NCBI RefSeq assembly: GCF_900104655.1
Contig: NZ_FNWD01000002.1
Coordinates: forward strand, 1,224,246-1,288,245
From: Millionella massiliensis
Lineage (GTDB): Bacteria > Bacteroidota > Bacteroidia > Bacteroidales > Rikenellaceae
Length of the DNA stretch: 64,000 nucleotides
Direction of reading: 5' to 3'
Made by a program: the position numbers and the translations under genes. Positions 8,778-18,107 of the stretch are shown one piece after another. Each line of letters opens with the position of its first letter. Position 1 is the stretch's first letter. The notes beneath the pieces are model-generated. The model saw only the letters and a list, made by a program, of their open reading frames with translations. It had not been told where the DNA came from and did not search any database.

Positions 8778-9540
8778 AGCCGCAACAGCCGACAGACCTA
8801 AAGTGTACGGCACGGCCCCGATTGGAGGTAATACCCCTCTGACGGGGTGCCCGAAGGCACCGCCCGCCCGGCGTGAGGGCAGTTCCGAACTGGTTCATTG
8901 GTAGATGATGAAATGTATTTGATACACAATCTATTCGCCGGAATAGATTGTGTATCGATCATAACAACCGTTCATCGACTGCGCTGCCGCGCGGGCCCCG
9001 CGTGCTCGCGGTGGAGCAGGCGATACTGCGTATCGCTTACGTCGTTAGAAACCCCTCTGACGGGGTGCCCGAAGGCACCGCCCGCCCGGCGTGAGGGCAG
9101 TCCCGTACTGGTTCATTGGTAGATGATGAAATGTGTCTGATACACAATCTATTCGCCGAAATAGATTGTGTATCGATCATAACAACCGTTCATCGACTGC
9201 GCTGCCGCGCGGGCCCCGCGTGCTCGCGGTGGAGCAGGCGATACTGCGTATCGCTTACGTCGTTAGAAACCCCTCTGTCGGAGTGCCCGAAGGCACCGCC
9301 TGCCCGGCGTGAGGGCAGTTCCGTACTGGTTCATTGGTGGATGATGAAATGTATCTGATACACAATCTATTCGCCGGAATAGATTGTGTATCGATCATAA
9401 CAACCATTCATCGACTGCCCTGCGCGGGCGGCGTCCGCGTGCTCGCGGTAGAGCAGGCGATACTCCGTATCGCTTACGCCGTTAGAAACTCCTCTGACGG
9501 GGTGCCCGAAGCCACCGTGCTCGCGGCGGAACAATGGATT
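8778..9540 (+). repeat. Array of three nested-palindrome repeats (about 218-bp period)
   Basis: Left arms recur near 8836, 9054 and 9272. Inner hairpins lie at 8921-8956 (perfect 16-bp stem, GATACACAATCTATTC/GAATAGATTGTGTATC), about 9139-9174 and about 9356-9391. Right arms of the first two units read CTGCGCTGCCGCGCGGGCC and so diverge from the usual arm; the third has the canonical ACTGCCCTGCGCGGGCGGC. Open frames across the array are repeat artefacts. Confidence 0.85.
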
Positions 9541-9601
9541 GTTAGCGGCGCCGGTGCAACGAAAACAAACGCGCGTCACCCGATAATACAAATAGCAACT
9601 C

Positions 9602-10969
9602 ATGGAACAACACGAAACCGAAGAACAGATCCCGCATCGGGTCTTTGTGGTGGCCGGCAGCGAACCGCTCGGCTCGGCCGGTATGCAGGCCGACATCAAG
9701 GCCATCGCCGCCTGTGGCGGTTACGCGGCCGCGGCGCTGACCTGCGTGGTGAACGAAGATACACGCCACGTCCGGGAAGTCTTCCCGATCCCCGAGACAC
9801 TGGTGGTGGGTCAGATCCGCTCCTTCATGGAGGACGTGGGGGCCGACTGCCTCAAAACCGGGATGCTCTATTCGGCCACTCTGGTGGAGAGCGTGGCGAC
9901 CGTGCTGCGCAGCTACCCGACCGTACCGCTGGTGGTCGATCCGGTGATGGTCAGCTCCGGAGGCGACCCGCTGCTCGAGGCCGACGCCGTGCGTTGCTAC
10001 CGGGAGCACCTCGTGCCGCGTGCCACGGTCATCACCCCCAACCGCCGCGAAGCCGAACTGCTGCTGGGGCACGAACTGAGCCCCGACGCCTGGCGCGACG
10101 AGCTGCGGGAGCTGAGCCGGGACGGTGCCACGGCCGTAGTGGTCAAGTCGGCCATCGTCGATCAGGGCCAGCGCACCGACTGGTTCTACGACCCGCAGAG
10201 CGACCTGTTCCGCGAGTTCCGCAAGCCCGACGTGCCGACACGGAACGTCAACGGTTCGGGCGACATGTTCGCCTCGGCCATCGCCACCTACCTGGCCCGC
10301 GGCTGGCGGCTGGCGGATGCCGTGGCACGGGCCGAGAAATTTATCCACGAAGCCCTGCTACAGGCCGTACCGTACCGCTTCGGGTCGGGTTACGGTCCCG
10401 TGCAGCCCTTCGGCAGTCAGCGCATCGCCACGCAGAAGGAGAACCTCCGCTACCGAATGCTGCGTCAGCTCCGGGAACAGACGCCCCAGCGGCGCAAGAG
10501 TGCCTCGGAAGCCGTCCTGCGCCACCTGGCCGAGGACGAGCGTTTTCGCGCGGCACGGGTCATCCTGCTCTACCACTCGCTACCCTCGGAGGTCGACACC
10601 CGCGGACTGATCGAACGGCTGGCAGCCGAAGGTCGGGAGGTGCTGCTACCCGTGAGCCTGCCCGAGGGGCTGCGCCTCAAACGCTACGACCCCGCCCGGG
10701 GCTGGACCCAGGGGGCATTGAACATCATGGAACCGGTGGGCGACTATTTCGACGACTACGACCGCATCGAGCTGGTTGTGGTTCCCGGCGTGGCCTTCGA
10801 CCGGTCGGGGTTCCGGCTGGGGCGCGGCAAGGGATACTACGACCGGCTGCTGGCCTCGCTGCCCGAGGTCTGCCGGATTGGCATCTGTTTTGATTTCCAG
10901 CTGGTCGACCGGGTCCCGACCGACGACCACGACGCCCGTATGGACCGCGTGGTCACCGACCGCGGGTAG
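9602..10969 (+). CDS. Fusion: ThiD/PdxK-like kinase + 5-formyl-THF cyclo-ligase
   Basis: This 455-residue protein has two enzyme domains in one frame. Residues about 12-265 are a ribokinase-fold HMP(-P)/pyridoxal kinase-like domain: VFVVAGSEPLGSAGMQAD at the N-terminus, LVVDPVMVSSGG, and NGSGDMFASAI with the catalytic Asp at about 221. Residues about 278-455 are a 5-formyltetrahydrofolate cyclo-ligase domain with the GRGKGYYDRLL signature. The first should phosphorylate a pyrimidine or pyridoxine alcohol; the second converts 5-formyl-THF to 5,10-methenyl-THF with ATP. GSGD rather than the GTGC usual in ThiD leaves substrate open between HMP and pyridoxine. No other thi gene is nearby. Confidence 0.85.
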   Translation: MEQHETEEQIPHRVFVVAGSEPLGSAGMQADIKAIAACGGYAAAALTCVVNEDTRHVREVFPIPETLVVGQIRSFMEDVGADCLKTGMLYSATLVESVATVLRSYPTVPLVVDPVMVSSGGDPLLEADAVRCYREHLVPRATVITPNRREAELLLGHELSPDAWRDELRELSRDGATAVVVKSAIVDQGQRTDWFYDPQSDLFREFRKPDVPTRNVNGSGDMFASAIATYLARGWRLADAVARAEKFIHEALLQAVPYRFGSGYGPVQPFGSQRIATQKENLRYRMLRQLREQTPQRRKSASEAVLRHLAEDERFRAARVILLYHSLPSEVDTRGLIERLAAEGREVLLPVSLPEGLRLKRYDPARGWTQGALNIMEPVGDYFDDYDRIELVVVPGVAFDRSGFRLGRGKGYYDRLLASLPEVCRIGICFDFQLVDRVPTDDHDARMDRVVTDRG

Positions 10970-11398
10970 CGCCATCTTCGCTCCGCGTCCTCTTCCTCCT
11001 CCCCGTTCCCCCGTCTCCTGTTTCGGGTTCCGGCCATCTCCCCGCCACTTCTCCGGTCAGATCGGATTCCGTCCGGCCGGCCGGACGGTCGGTCGGGGGG
11101 CGTTTCGCATCGGTTTTCAACCGGTCTCCATTCAGATTTCCGGCCCCCGTTTTAAGTCTCTTCCGGGCCGTTCCATTCACGCTCCGGCCGGGGAACCCTC
11201 CCGCGCGGGGCGTTCATCCTACCCGAAGGGCCCATCCGCCCCTTCTGGTTTGTCGTTATCGGCACTCCCGACACGGTTCTCCGGATTGTTTTTCGCCCGA
11301 GGCGGTTCCCTCGGGGGACGGGGAGTGTCCCGGGTGTCAGGCGAGGGAACCTCTCACCCCCCGCCCCGCGCCGTTCTCCCCGCCGACCGAAGGAGCGG
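10970..11398. other. Gene-free GC-rich spacer
   Basis: This 429-bp stretch lies between the converging kinase/cyclo-ligase and antiporter genes. It is pyrimidine-rich on the plus strand and shows no convincing coding frame, promoter or clear hairpin. Confidence 0.6.
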
Positions 11399-12652
11399 CT
11401 ATTCGTTCCGGTTCTGTCCGCCGAACTCGCCCAGCGAATCGGCCGGTATGTTGCCCGGATCCGATTGGTCGCGTCCGGAGGGCATCAGCAGCCGTTTGTA
11501 GGTCATGTCGATACCGAAGGCCCCGAGCGGCGCGGTGATCAGGATGGCCAGGACGGCCACCGTCAGGACAATTTTGCCGCAGGGGAGTCCCATGGCCAGC
11601 GGGAGCGACCCAATGGCCGCCTGAACCGTAGCTTTGGGCAGGTAGGCGATCATGCAGAAGAGCCGTTCGCGCAGCGTGAGGTCGGTGTGTATCATGCAGA
11701 CGAAGACGCCCACCATGCGGAAGAGCAGCACGATGAAGATGACCCCGACGGCAGCCAGTCCGGCGGCGAGGGCGAACTTGATGTCGACCGTTGCGCCCAC
11801 CAGCACGAAGAGCAGGATTTCGGCGGCCACCCAGAGTTTGGAGTATTTCGGCGAGATGCGTTTGGCCAGCAGAGGGTATGTTTTCAGGAGGGTGGCGCCC
11901 ATGGCCATGACGGCGAGCAGTCCGGAGATCGGAACGATGCCCTTGAGCCACCCTTCGAGACCGAGAAACAGGAAGGCCAGGCTCATCATGATCAGCACCT
12001 TGATGGAGTCACGCATGTGGAAGCGTCGGAAGTAGCGCGACAGGAGCCATCCCACGCCGATGCCGAGCGCCAGTCCGGTGACGATCGAGACGGGGATCTG
12101 CACGAAGCTGGCGGCCGAGACTTCGCCGCCGAGCGAGAGGGTGGTGAAGGCCGTGAAGAGGACGATGACAAAGACGTCGTCGACCGATCCGCCGGCCATA
12201 ATCATCTGCGGGATGCTTTTGCGCGTACCGATCTGGTTTTCCATCAGGTAGAGCATCTTGGGGACGATGATGGCGGGCGAGACGGCCGCCACGACGGTTC
12301 CCATCACGGCGGCGTCGAGCAGCGAGATGTCGAGCAGGGCGGGTGCCACGAGCATCATGCCGGCGATCTCGAAGCAGGCCGGGACGAAGCACATCAGCAG
12401 GGCGGGACGTCCGACCCGTTTGAGGTCGTTGATGTCGAGGGCCAGGCCGGCGCGCATCAGGATGATGACCAGCGCGATCTGCCGCAGTTCGACCGACACC
12501 GACAGCAGCGAGGGCGAGAGGGCGTTGAGCGCATAGGGGCCGAGGATGATCCCCGAGATGAGCATCCCGAGCAGGGCGGGCAGCCGCAGCCGGTTGAAGA
12601 TGTAGCCCATCGACAGGCCCAGCAGGAAAATGTAGGCAAAGCTGACTAACAT
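11399..12652 (-). CDS. Cation:proton antiporter (CPA family)
   Basis: This 417-residue protein has about 12 hydrophobic segments. It matches the Na+/H+ exchanger fold: an N-terminal LPALLGMLISGIILGPYAL stretch and a mid-membrane GGSVDDVFVIVLF segment whose paired acidic residues fit the ion-binding site. It should exchange Na+ or K+ for H+ across the inner membrane. The start at MLVSFAYIFLLG puts the first helix at the N-terminus; further-upstream in-frame codons overlap the leader. A consensus promoter lies about 290 bp upstream. No regulatory TrkA-type domain follows. Confidence 0.88.
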   Translation of the reverse strand: MLVSFAYIFLLGLSMGYIFNRLRLPALLGMLISGIILGPYALNALSPSLLSVSVELRQIALVIILMRAGLALDINDLKRVGRPALLMCFVPACFEIAGMMLVAPALLDISLLDAAVMGTVVAAVSPAIIVPKMLYLMENQIGTRKSIPQMIMAGGSVDDVFVIVLFTAFTTLSLGGEVSAASFVQIPVSIVTGLALGIGVGWLLSRYFRRFHMRDSIKVLIMMSLAFLFLGLEGWLKGIVPISGLLAVMAMGATLLKTYPLLAKRISPKYSKLWVAAEILLFVLVGATVDIKFALAAGLAAVGVIFIVLLFRMVGVFVCMIHTDLTLRERLFCMIAYLPKATVQAAIGSLPLAMGLPCGKIVLTVAVLAILITAPLGAFGIDMTYKRLLMPSGRDQSDPGNIPADSLGEFGGQNRNE

Positions 12653-12942
12653 GGTATTGGATTTAGTGTGTAGTGAATGAATCGGGTCGGACGGAGCGTC
12701 GGCGGGCAGAGGTTCGGGCCCTGCGGTCGGAATCCGGGCAGACACGACGCGACGCCCCGCAGTGCGAGTCTGCGGAGTGGTGAGGGTTGCGAGGTCTGCG
12801 TGGTGAAGTGTGTGGAGTTGTTAACCGCCATAATGCCTGCCGACAATAGTTCCGTGTGACTATTTATCTTCCGCAGGTATCATCAGCACATCCCGATCGG
12901 GCGGCGGTTCGAGGCAGATACCATTGCCTGTGTGCGTTGCGG

Positions 12943-12973
12943 CAAAGGTACGTTTTTGGTTCGAAAAAACAAA
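12943..12973 (-). promoter_or_regulatory. Bacteroidetes-type promoter for the antiporter gene
   Basis: On the minus strand, TTTG (12970-12973) and TACCTTTG (12943-12950) are separated by exactly 19 bp. This implies a 5' leader of about 280 nt before the antiporter start, for which I see no known riboswitch. Confidence 0.6.
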
Positions 12974-13097
12974 AGGATCTTTGGTTAGGGCAAATTGCCC
13001 CAAAACGCTTTCGCCAATAGAATTTGTTTAGTCAATTATCACCCTCATAATCAGCTCAATATAATTACACATGCAAACAAATCGAAAAAACCGTAAT

Positions 13098-14028
13098 TTA
13101 TAACGGTATGATTGGTTGCTGGTAATGTATTCTGCCGTCATCACTGACGGAGCGTACTTCAGCATATCCAACAGAGACATTGGGTCCTTTGATCGCAGCG
13201 GCTACCGTTTTCAAATAATCAATATTAGGGGTAACCGGGATGAGTTGATATAACTCTTTCCCTGCACGTGTAAGCACATTGGCGGGCAAAAAAACTTCTT
13301 TTACTCCAGGGTCTAGGGTTATCGACAATAGCTGTTTGTTTTGATATAAAATTACACTTGTGGACTTTTTATCGGGCAATGATTTAAATGATTGTCCCAC
13401 AAATGTTCCCGCCTGTAAGAGCCCAATTTCCGTCAAATTTGCTATATCTGAATATGAAATTCCAAATTCGGGCAAACCGCCTCCACGACCTTCTAAAATG
13501 AAGTATCCATTTCTGTATAATACAAACTGCGCAACTTTAACAAAGGTTTCTGCCTCCTCCTTCGTGATGTTACGCAACAACTCGAGGGTCCGCAGAGTAT
13601 ATGATCCTGGGGGATTTCACCTCGCCGGCAAGGATCTGGCCCCACAGTTTTTTCATATCTTCATCCGAAATATCTTGCACAATATCAAAGAATCTTGTTG
13701 TCCAGTCTGGATGGACCGGTACGTCGGATACGGTCGGTTGGGATTCAAGCGTTTTTGCTGCAATTTCAACCACGTCATCAATATTGTCTTGGCGTTTTTT
13801 TTCCTTAGCGATGAGCCTATCATTGATTCTATCCCATGTCTCCGTCTCTATTATTTTTCCTTCAGCTTGGGCTTTATTCTTGGCTCGTTCTATTGTTTGG
13901 ATTGCATATGCTTTGGCATCAGCCTCCTTTCGTATACGGCGGGGACGATACAATACGCTCAATCCTGCACTGATTACTTCGATCAGTTTTTCTATAGGTT
14001 TGCTATCAATCTTAATTAAACTGTCCAT
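13098..14028 (-). pseudogene. DUF2806 protein, split by a one-base frameshift
   Basis: Two frames together make a DUF2806-like protein of about 309 residues. The first (from 14028) runs to LWGQILAGEVKSP and then leaves the expected sequence. The other resumes as GSYTLRTLELLRNITKEEAE and ends at 13098. Removing one base from the C5 run (plus-strand G5 at 13609-13613) restores the continuous protein. DUF2806 is of unknown function. The gene is visibly lower in GC than its neighbours, suggesting acquisition. Either the copy is inactive or the homopolymer was miscounted. Confidence 0.8.
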
Positions 14029-14293
14029 TGGGTGTCTGAAGCCGGGGGAATAACGGCATAATACAAAGATGCAAAGAATCGGGAAATATTAATAATTATC
14101 ATTCCCATACATAATAAAGTGGAATATATATACTGTTTGGCGATCTTGGGAGTTGTCGCTTATTGTTCCTTTTTTCCCGGCATTTGAATTGCCCGTGCAA
14201 AACGATCCCGGCGGCGAACCGCCTCAGGAGAGTGCCTGTGCGGCCCGTCGCCGGGGATATGGAGCATCAAACGGGGGACGTGAACGGAGCGGG

Positions 14294-17038
14294 TTACGGC
14301 CGCGGGATCACGTCAAAACAGTAGCTGCCCGAGCCGAGCCGGGCCACGGTGCGGTTTTCTTCGCGACGCACCTCCGTGACCCCCTCCACGCGCTCCAGCG
14401 GACAACCCGCTTCGGAGATCGAGTCGGGCGAGGCCTGACGGAACCACACCTCGGCCGTGGAGTTGGCCGGCACCTCGAACTGCAGCTGCAGGGTGCCGTC
14501 GGCCCGACGCGTCCAGCCGCTGCGGATCGTGCCATAGGGGCTTCGGGTCGTGGCCTGCACCGTGTCCAGCGGCAGGTCGTAGGCCGGACACAGCCGGAAA
14601 TGCTTCATGCCCGCCACGTCGGTCGAGGCGGGACTGATCCCCGCCACACCCTGGTAGAACCACCCGTCGAGCGACGTGAAGACCGAGTGGATGTGCGAAT
14701 AGTAGCCGTTCCACTGCTCCCACCAGGTCGTGGCCCCCTGGGAGAGCATGTAGCCCCAGCCGGGATAGTTCGTGTGGTTCACAAGACGGTATATCAGGTC
14801 GTTGCGGTCGTTCTCCTGCAGGAAGTTCAGCAGGAAGTAGGTCCCCAGCATTCCGGTCTGGAACGTGCCGCGGCTGTCGATGTTCGCCTCGAGCCGCTGC
14901 CAGATCGCGTCGCGCAGCGTGTCGGGAACCACGCCGGCCATCAGCGGCATCAGCAGGTAGGGCTGTTCGTCGCTGACGTAGCAGCCCCGTTCGGGATCGT
15001 AGTAGGCGGCGTGGACCCGTTCGCGCAGCCGGTCGATCTTCCGGGCGCAGGCCGCAGCCTCGTCGTCCAGACCGAGCGCCTCGGCCGAGCGGCGCTGCAG
15101 GTCCCACAGGTAGATGATGTAGCAGTTGTTGAACAGGGCGGCCATGGTGGTGTCGGGCCAGTTGTTGGTGTCCATGCCGCGCCCCGGGGCCAGCCAGTCG
15201 CCGATCGAGTTCCACTCGCCCGGCTCCGACCGGTAGACCTCGTCGACGCTCAGCGTCTCGAGGTATTTCAGGTAGGCGTACATGGCCGGATAGGTCTCCT
15301 CGAGCAGCGTGCGGTCGCCGTAGTAGAGGTAGTTTCGCCAGGCCGCCGAGGCCACCAGACCGGCCCACGCCGGACCGCCCCCACCGCTGGCATTCGGGGC
15401 CACGTGGGGCATGTGGCCGGTCTTCGGGTTCTGCCGCAGGGTCCAGTCCTTCACGAACTTGCGGTAGAACGAGGGCATGTGGTAGTTCATCACCGAGCTT
15501 TCGATGGAGACCTGCCCGTCGCCGTAGCCGAGACGCTCGCGCTGCGGACAGTCGACGTAGAAGCCGCCCTGGTTCAGACACCGCATCGTCCAGTCGTTCA
15601 CGCGGTGCATCTCCGTCAGCAGCTCGTTCGAACACTCGAAGCTGCCCACGCGCTGCAGGTCGCTCTCGACCAGTGCCGCTTCGGCCCGTACGGGGGCCTC
15701 GCTCAGCCCCTCGACCACGATGTACTGGAAGCCCAGCGGGTTGAATTTCGACTCGATGTACTCGCCGCCCTGCTCGGCACCGGAGGCCACGTAGAGGCTG
15801 CGCTGGTTGTAGGTGGGATAACGGTAGGGCTTTCCGTCGCGGGTGTATCGCAGGCCCATGGTCGCCACCCGTCCGGCCGGGGTCTCGACGGCCTCCTCGC
15901 CGCTCCAGCGGGTGTCGGCAAAGTGGAGCACCACCGTGTCGCCGGCCTTCAGGGGCGGAAAGTAGACGCGATAGTTGCCCGTCAGGGCACGCGCAAAGGC
16001 GATTTCGTAGCTGCCGTCATCGAGCCGGGTGATGCTCCGGGCGGGTTCGAACTCCTGCTGCCGGTTCAGCTCGCAGGGCTGTGCCACCAGCCGGGGCGAG
16101 GGGCTCGCGACGGTTTCGGCGTGGTCCCACGCGGTGTCGTCCAGTCCGCAGGCGTTCCACTCGGCCAGGGCGCGGCGCGCATCCTGACACTCGCCGCCGA
16201 AGTTGCCCCACGACCAGGTGCCGATGGTGGCGTAGTGGCTCTCGCGGGCACGCCACGTGGAGTCGGTCTGAAGGCTCACCACGCTGCCGTCGGCCTGCGG
16301 CACGTCGCACCGGAAGGCCACCGGAATGGGGGCCGTGCCGCTCCAGCCGCGTCCCACCCACAGGGCCACGGTGTTCGGGCCGGCCTGCAGCAGGGGCCGG
16401 ATGTCGTAGCTCACGTAGAAGGTGCGCCGGTCGCGTCCCGACACCGAGGGCGAGAGCAGGTCGCTGCCGACCTTCTGCCCGTTGACGTAGAGTTCGTAGT
16501 AACCGGGTGTGGCGACTTCGGCGTAGAGCGGCCCGTCGGGCAGCTCGCCGAGGGTGTAGCTCCGGCGGAACCAGACGGAGGCGACGTGGTCGGGCCGATC
16601 GGTTGCGGGGCGGTATCCGATCCAGCTGAAGGTGGGGTTCGGGGCCACTTGCCGCCACATGGCGGGCTCGCTCCAGGGCGACTCGTCACCCTCCTGGTCC
16701 CACACTTTCACTTTCCAGTAGTAGCAGCGTCCGGGCAGCAGCGAGTCGCCGCCGTAGGCCACGTGGACCGATTCGTCGGAGCCGACCTGTCCGGAGTCCC
16801 AGACGTTTCCCTCGTCGCGGTCGAGCAGTTCGGGTCGGTCGGCCACCAGGATACGATAGGCGCTCTGTGACGAGGCACGTTGTCGGGCGAGCAGGTTCCA
16901 GCCCAGCGCGGGGCGTTGTGTTTCGACGGCCGGCGGATCGGTTCGGTACTCGCAGCTGAGCTCACCGACCTGCAGATCGGGCGTGCATCCCGCCAGCAGC
17001 AGACCGCACAGCGGGAGGAGGGGTTTCCAGCATTTCAT
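14294..17038 (-). CDS. Alpha-L-rhamnosidase, GH78 family lipoprotein
   Basis: This 914-residue protein starts at MKCWKPLLPLCGLLLAGC, giving a lipobox and surface or periplasmic anchoring. Domain order fits bacterial GH78: N-terminal fibronectin-like domain (YRTDPPAVETQRPALGW), beta-sandwich domains (YYELYVNGQKVG), the (alpha/alpha)6 catalytic domain with DCPQRERLGYGDGQ and EWNSIGDWLAPG, and a C-terminal beta-sandwich. The family releases terminal alpha-L-rhamnose from plant glycans or glycosides. The usual D-E pair after DCPQR is shortened to a single Glu. No SusC/SusD pair is adjacent, so it is not in a canonical polysaccharide-utilisation locus here. Confidence 0.92.
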   Translation of the reverse strand: MKCWKPLLPLCGLLLAGCTPDLQVGELSCEYRTDPPAVETQRPALGWNLLARQRASSQSAYRILVADRPELLDRDEGNVWDSGQVGSDESVHVAYGGDSLLPGRCYYWKVKVWDQEGDESPWSEPAMWRQVAPNPTFSWIGYRPATDRPDHVASVWFRRSYTLGELPDGPLYAEVATPGYYELYVNGQKVGSDLLSPSVSGRDRRTFYVSYDIRPLLQAGPNTVALWVGRGWSGTAPIPVAFRCDVPQADGSVVSLQTDSTWRARESHYATIGTWSWGNFGGECQDARRALAEWNACGLDDTAWDHAETVASPSPRLVAQPCELNRQQEFEPARSITRLDDGSYEIAFARALTGNYRVYFPPLKAGDTVVLHFADTRWSGEEAVETPAGRVATMGLRYTRDGKPYRYPTYNQRSLYVASGAEQGGEYIESKFNPLGFQYIVVEGLSEAPVRAEAALVESDLQRVGSFECSNELLTEMHRVNDWTMRCLNQGGFYVDCPQRERLGYGDGQVSIESSVMNYHMPSFYRKFVKDWTLRQNPKTGHMPHVAPNASGGGGPAWAGLVASAAWRNYLYYGDRTLLEETYPAMYAYLKYLETLSVDEVYRSEPGEWNSIGDWLAPGRGMDTNNWPDTTMAALFNNCYIIYLWDLQRRSAEALGLDDEAAACARKIDRLRERVHAAYYDPERGCYVSDEQPYLLMPLMAGVVPDTLRDAIWQRLEANIDSRGTFQTGMLGTYFLLNFLQENDRNDLIYRLVNHTNYPGWGYMLSQGATTWWEQWNGYYSHIHSVFTSLDGWFYQGVAGISPASTDVAGMKHFRLCPAYDLPLDTVQATTRSPYGTIRSGWTRRADGTLQLQFEVPANSTAEVWFRQASPDSISEAGCPLERVEGVTEVRREENRTVARLGSGSYCFDVIPRP

Positions 17039-17104
17039 GGCAGAGGTGGGTTTGGTTTTGGGTAATATATGGGCAGGGGAGCTTCTCAATCGATTGCACA
17101 ACTG

Positions 17105-17112
17105 CAAATATA
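17105..17112 (-). promoter_or_regulatory. Likely -7 element for the GH78 gene
   Basis: The minus strand reads TATATTTG, matching TAnnTTTG, about 67 bp upstream of the GH78 start. No clear TTTG lies 19-20 bp further upstream, so this is a tentative call. Confidence 0.35.
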
Positions 17113-17199
17113 CCCATAATTATTCCGTTTTGCACGGGTATATTCGCCTCAATAGATGTCGTACTTCTGGAGAATTGAATATCTCTTGATGTGGCTGAA

Positions 17200-17228
17200 A
17201 ATAAAAATCGGCTCCTGATAGAGCCGAT
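17200..17228 (-). terminator. Intrinsic terminator of the chaperone/kinase operon
   Basis: On the minus strand an 8-bp stem (ATCGGCTC/GAGCCGAT, 6-nt loop) is followed by TTTTTATTTT. It lies about 140 bp past the GrpE-like stop and ends the minus-strand operon. Confidence 0.75.
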
Positions 17229-17369
17229 GATACAAAAAGCAGGTGTTGAGTCCGGGAAATATGAGGTACGTCAATTGATCAACTCAGAACAGGAAAGCGC
17301 ATAACCCTATAATAATTTAGACCTTAGCTGTTTATTTGCATATATGGAAGTATTCATGGATACTGCAAT

Positions 17370-17816
17370 CTAGTTTCTTACCACAATGACTTCAGCTCTT
17401 CTTATTAAGCGATTACCACGCATATATCCGTTTTTTTCTGTTGAAAGAACGAATCCATCCTCTTTTTCCGGGTCAGGTTCTGTTTCGACAACTATACATA
17501 CGTTATCATCAACCATTTTGCCATCAAGGTCTATTGGCGTAACATTATATTTCGAGAGTATCGACATGGCGACTTTTTTAGGCTGTAACATTCTTTTTAC
17601 AGCCTTTTGTGCATTCTCTGTTTCACATAGACCACTGTCCTTGACCTTAGCCTCCGCTTTCTCAAATGCGTCGATTATTTGAATGACATCACTGATTAGA
17701 GCATCTACCTGACGCTCGTTTCCAAGTGTCAACTCTTCAATGTCATTTCTCTGCTTGAGATTCTCCTTTTTAATTTTTGTAATCTCGCTTTCAATCTGAG
17801 CTAGTTTGGTATTCAT
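17370..17816 (-). CDS. GrpE-like nucleotide exchange factor
   Basis: This 148-residue protein has an N-terminal coiled coil (about 1-45) and a C-terminal beta domain ending MRGNRLIRRAEVIVVRN, which resembles the GrpE C-terminus (GYxLxxRVLRPAxVxV). GrpE proteins release ADP from Hsp70. It is shorter than housekeeping GrpE, and it is the last gene of an operon that also carries an Hsp70, so I infer a dedicated exchange factor. It starts 2 bp after the J-like gene ends. GC is low, like the whole operon. Confidence 0.72.
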   Translation of the reverse strand: MNTKLAQIESEITKIKKENLKQRNDIEELTLGNERQVDALISDVIQIIDAFEKAEAKVKDSGLCETENAQKAVKRMLQPKKVAMSILSKYNVTPIDLDGKMVDDNVCIVVETEPDPEKEDGFVLSTEKNGYMRGNRLIRRAEVIVVRN

Positions 17817-17818
17817 AC

Positions 17819-18094
17819 TTACAATGAACTGTGAATTTCAGGATCAATGGAATTGATGTCAATGATTTCAGGCTGTAAAGTTGCCTGAAGTGGAGCCATA
17901 TCATCAAATGGCTCAAAAATGGGGAATGTAAAATCTGCAGCCAACCTCGTAGCAGGTTTGCATAATTGTGCCCGAGCTTGAGCGATGTCAGTATTTGGAT
18001 AAATTCTCTTCCTCATTGCTACCGTCATAGCTTTGAGTATTTGAGCATTATTTGCATCCTGCGGGACTTCAAGTATGATATATGGATTCTTCAT
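17819..18094 (-). CDS. J-domain-like small protein lacking HPD
   Basis: This 91-residue protein opens NPYIILEV, like DnaJ J-domains (xPYxvLgV), and continues with helix II-like KAMTVAMRKR and helix III-like AQARAQLCKPATRLAAD. The loop where HPD should stand reads YPNT (Tyr32-Thr35), so the tripeptide needed to stimulate Hsp70 ATPase is absent. I infer a degenerate J-protein that could dock on the operon's Hsp70 without classical activation. It sits between the large repeat protein (13-bp gap) and the GrpE-like gene (2-bp gap). Confidence 0.6.
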   Translation of the reverse strand: MKNPYIILEVPQDANNAQILKAMTVAMRKRIYPNTDIAQARAQLCKPATRLAADFTFPIFEPFDDMAPLQATLQPEIIDINSIDPEIHSSL

Positions 18095-18107
18095 ATCGAT
18101 TCATTGA

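Noticed and set aside
8778..9540. Integron attC-like cassette array
   Set aside because: There is no integrase of the IntI type, no cassette ORFs between units and no conserved attC core; units are near-identical copies.
14153..16870. 905-codon plus-strand frame opposite the GH78 gene
   Set aside because: It is antisense to a clear rhamnosidase; composition (Gly/Arg/Val/His-rich) is typical of shadow frames in GC-rich DNA.
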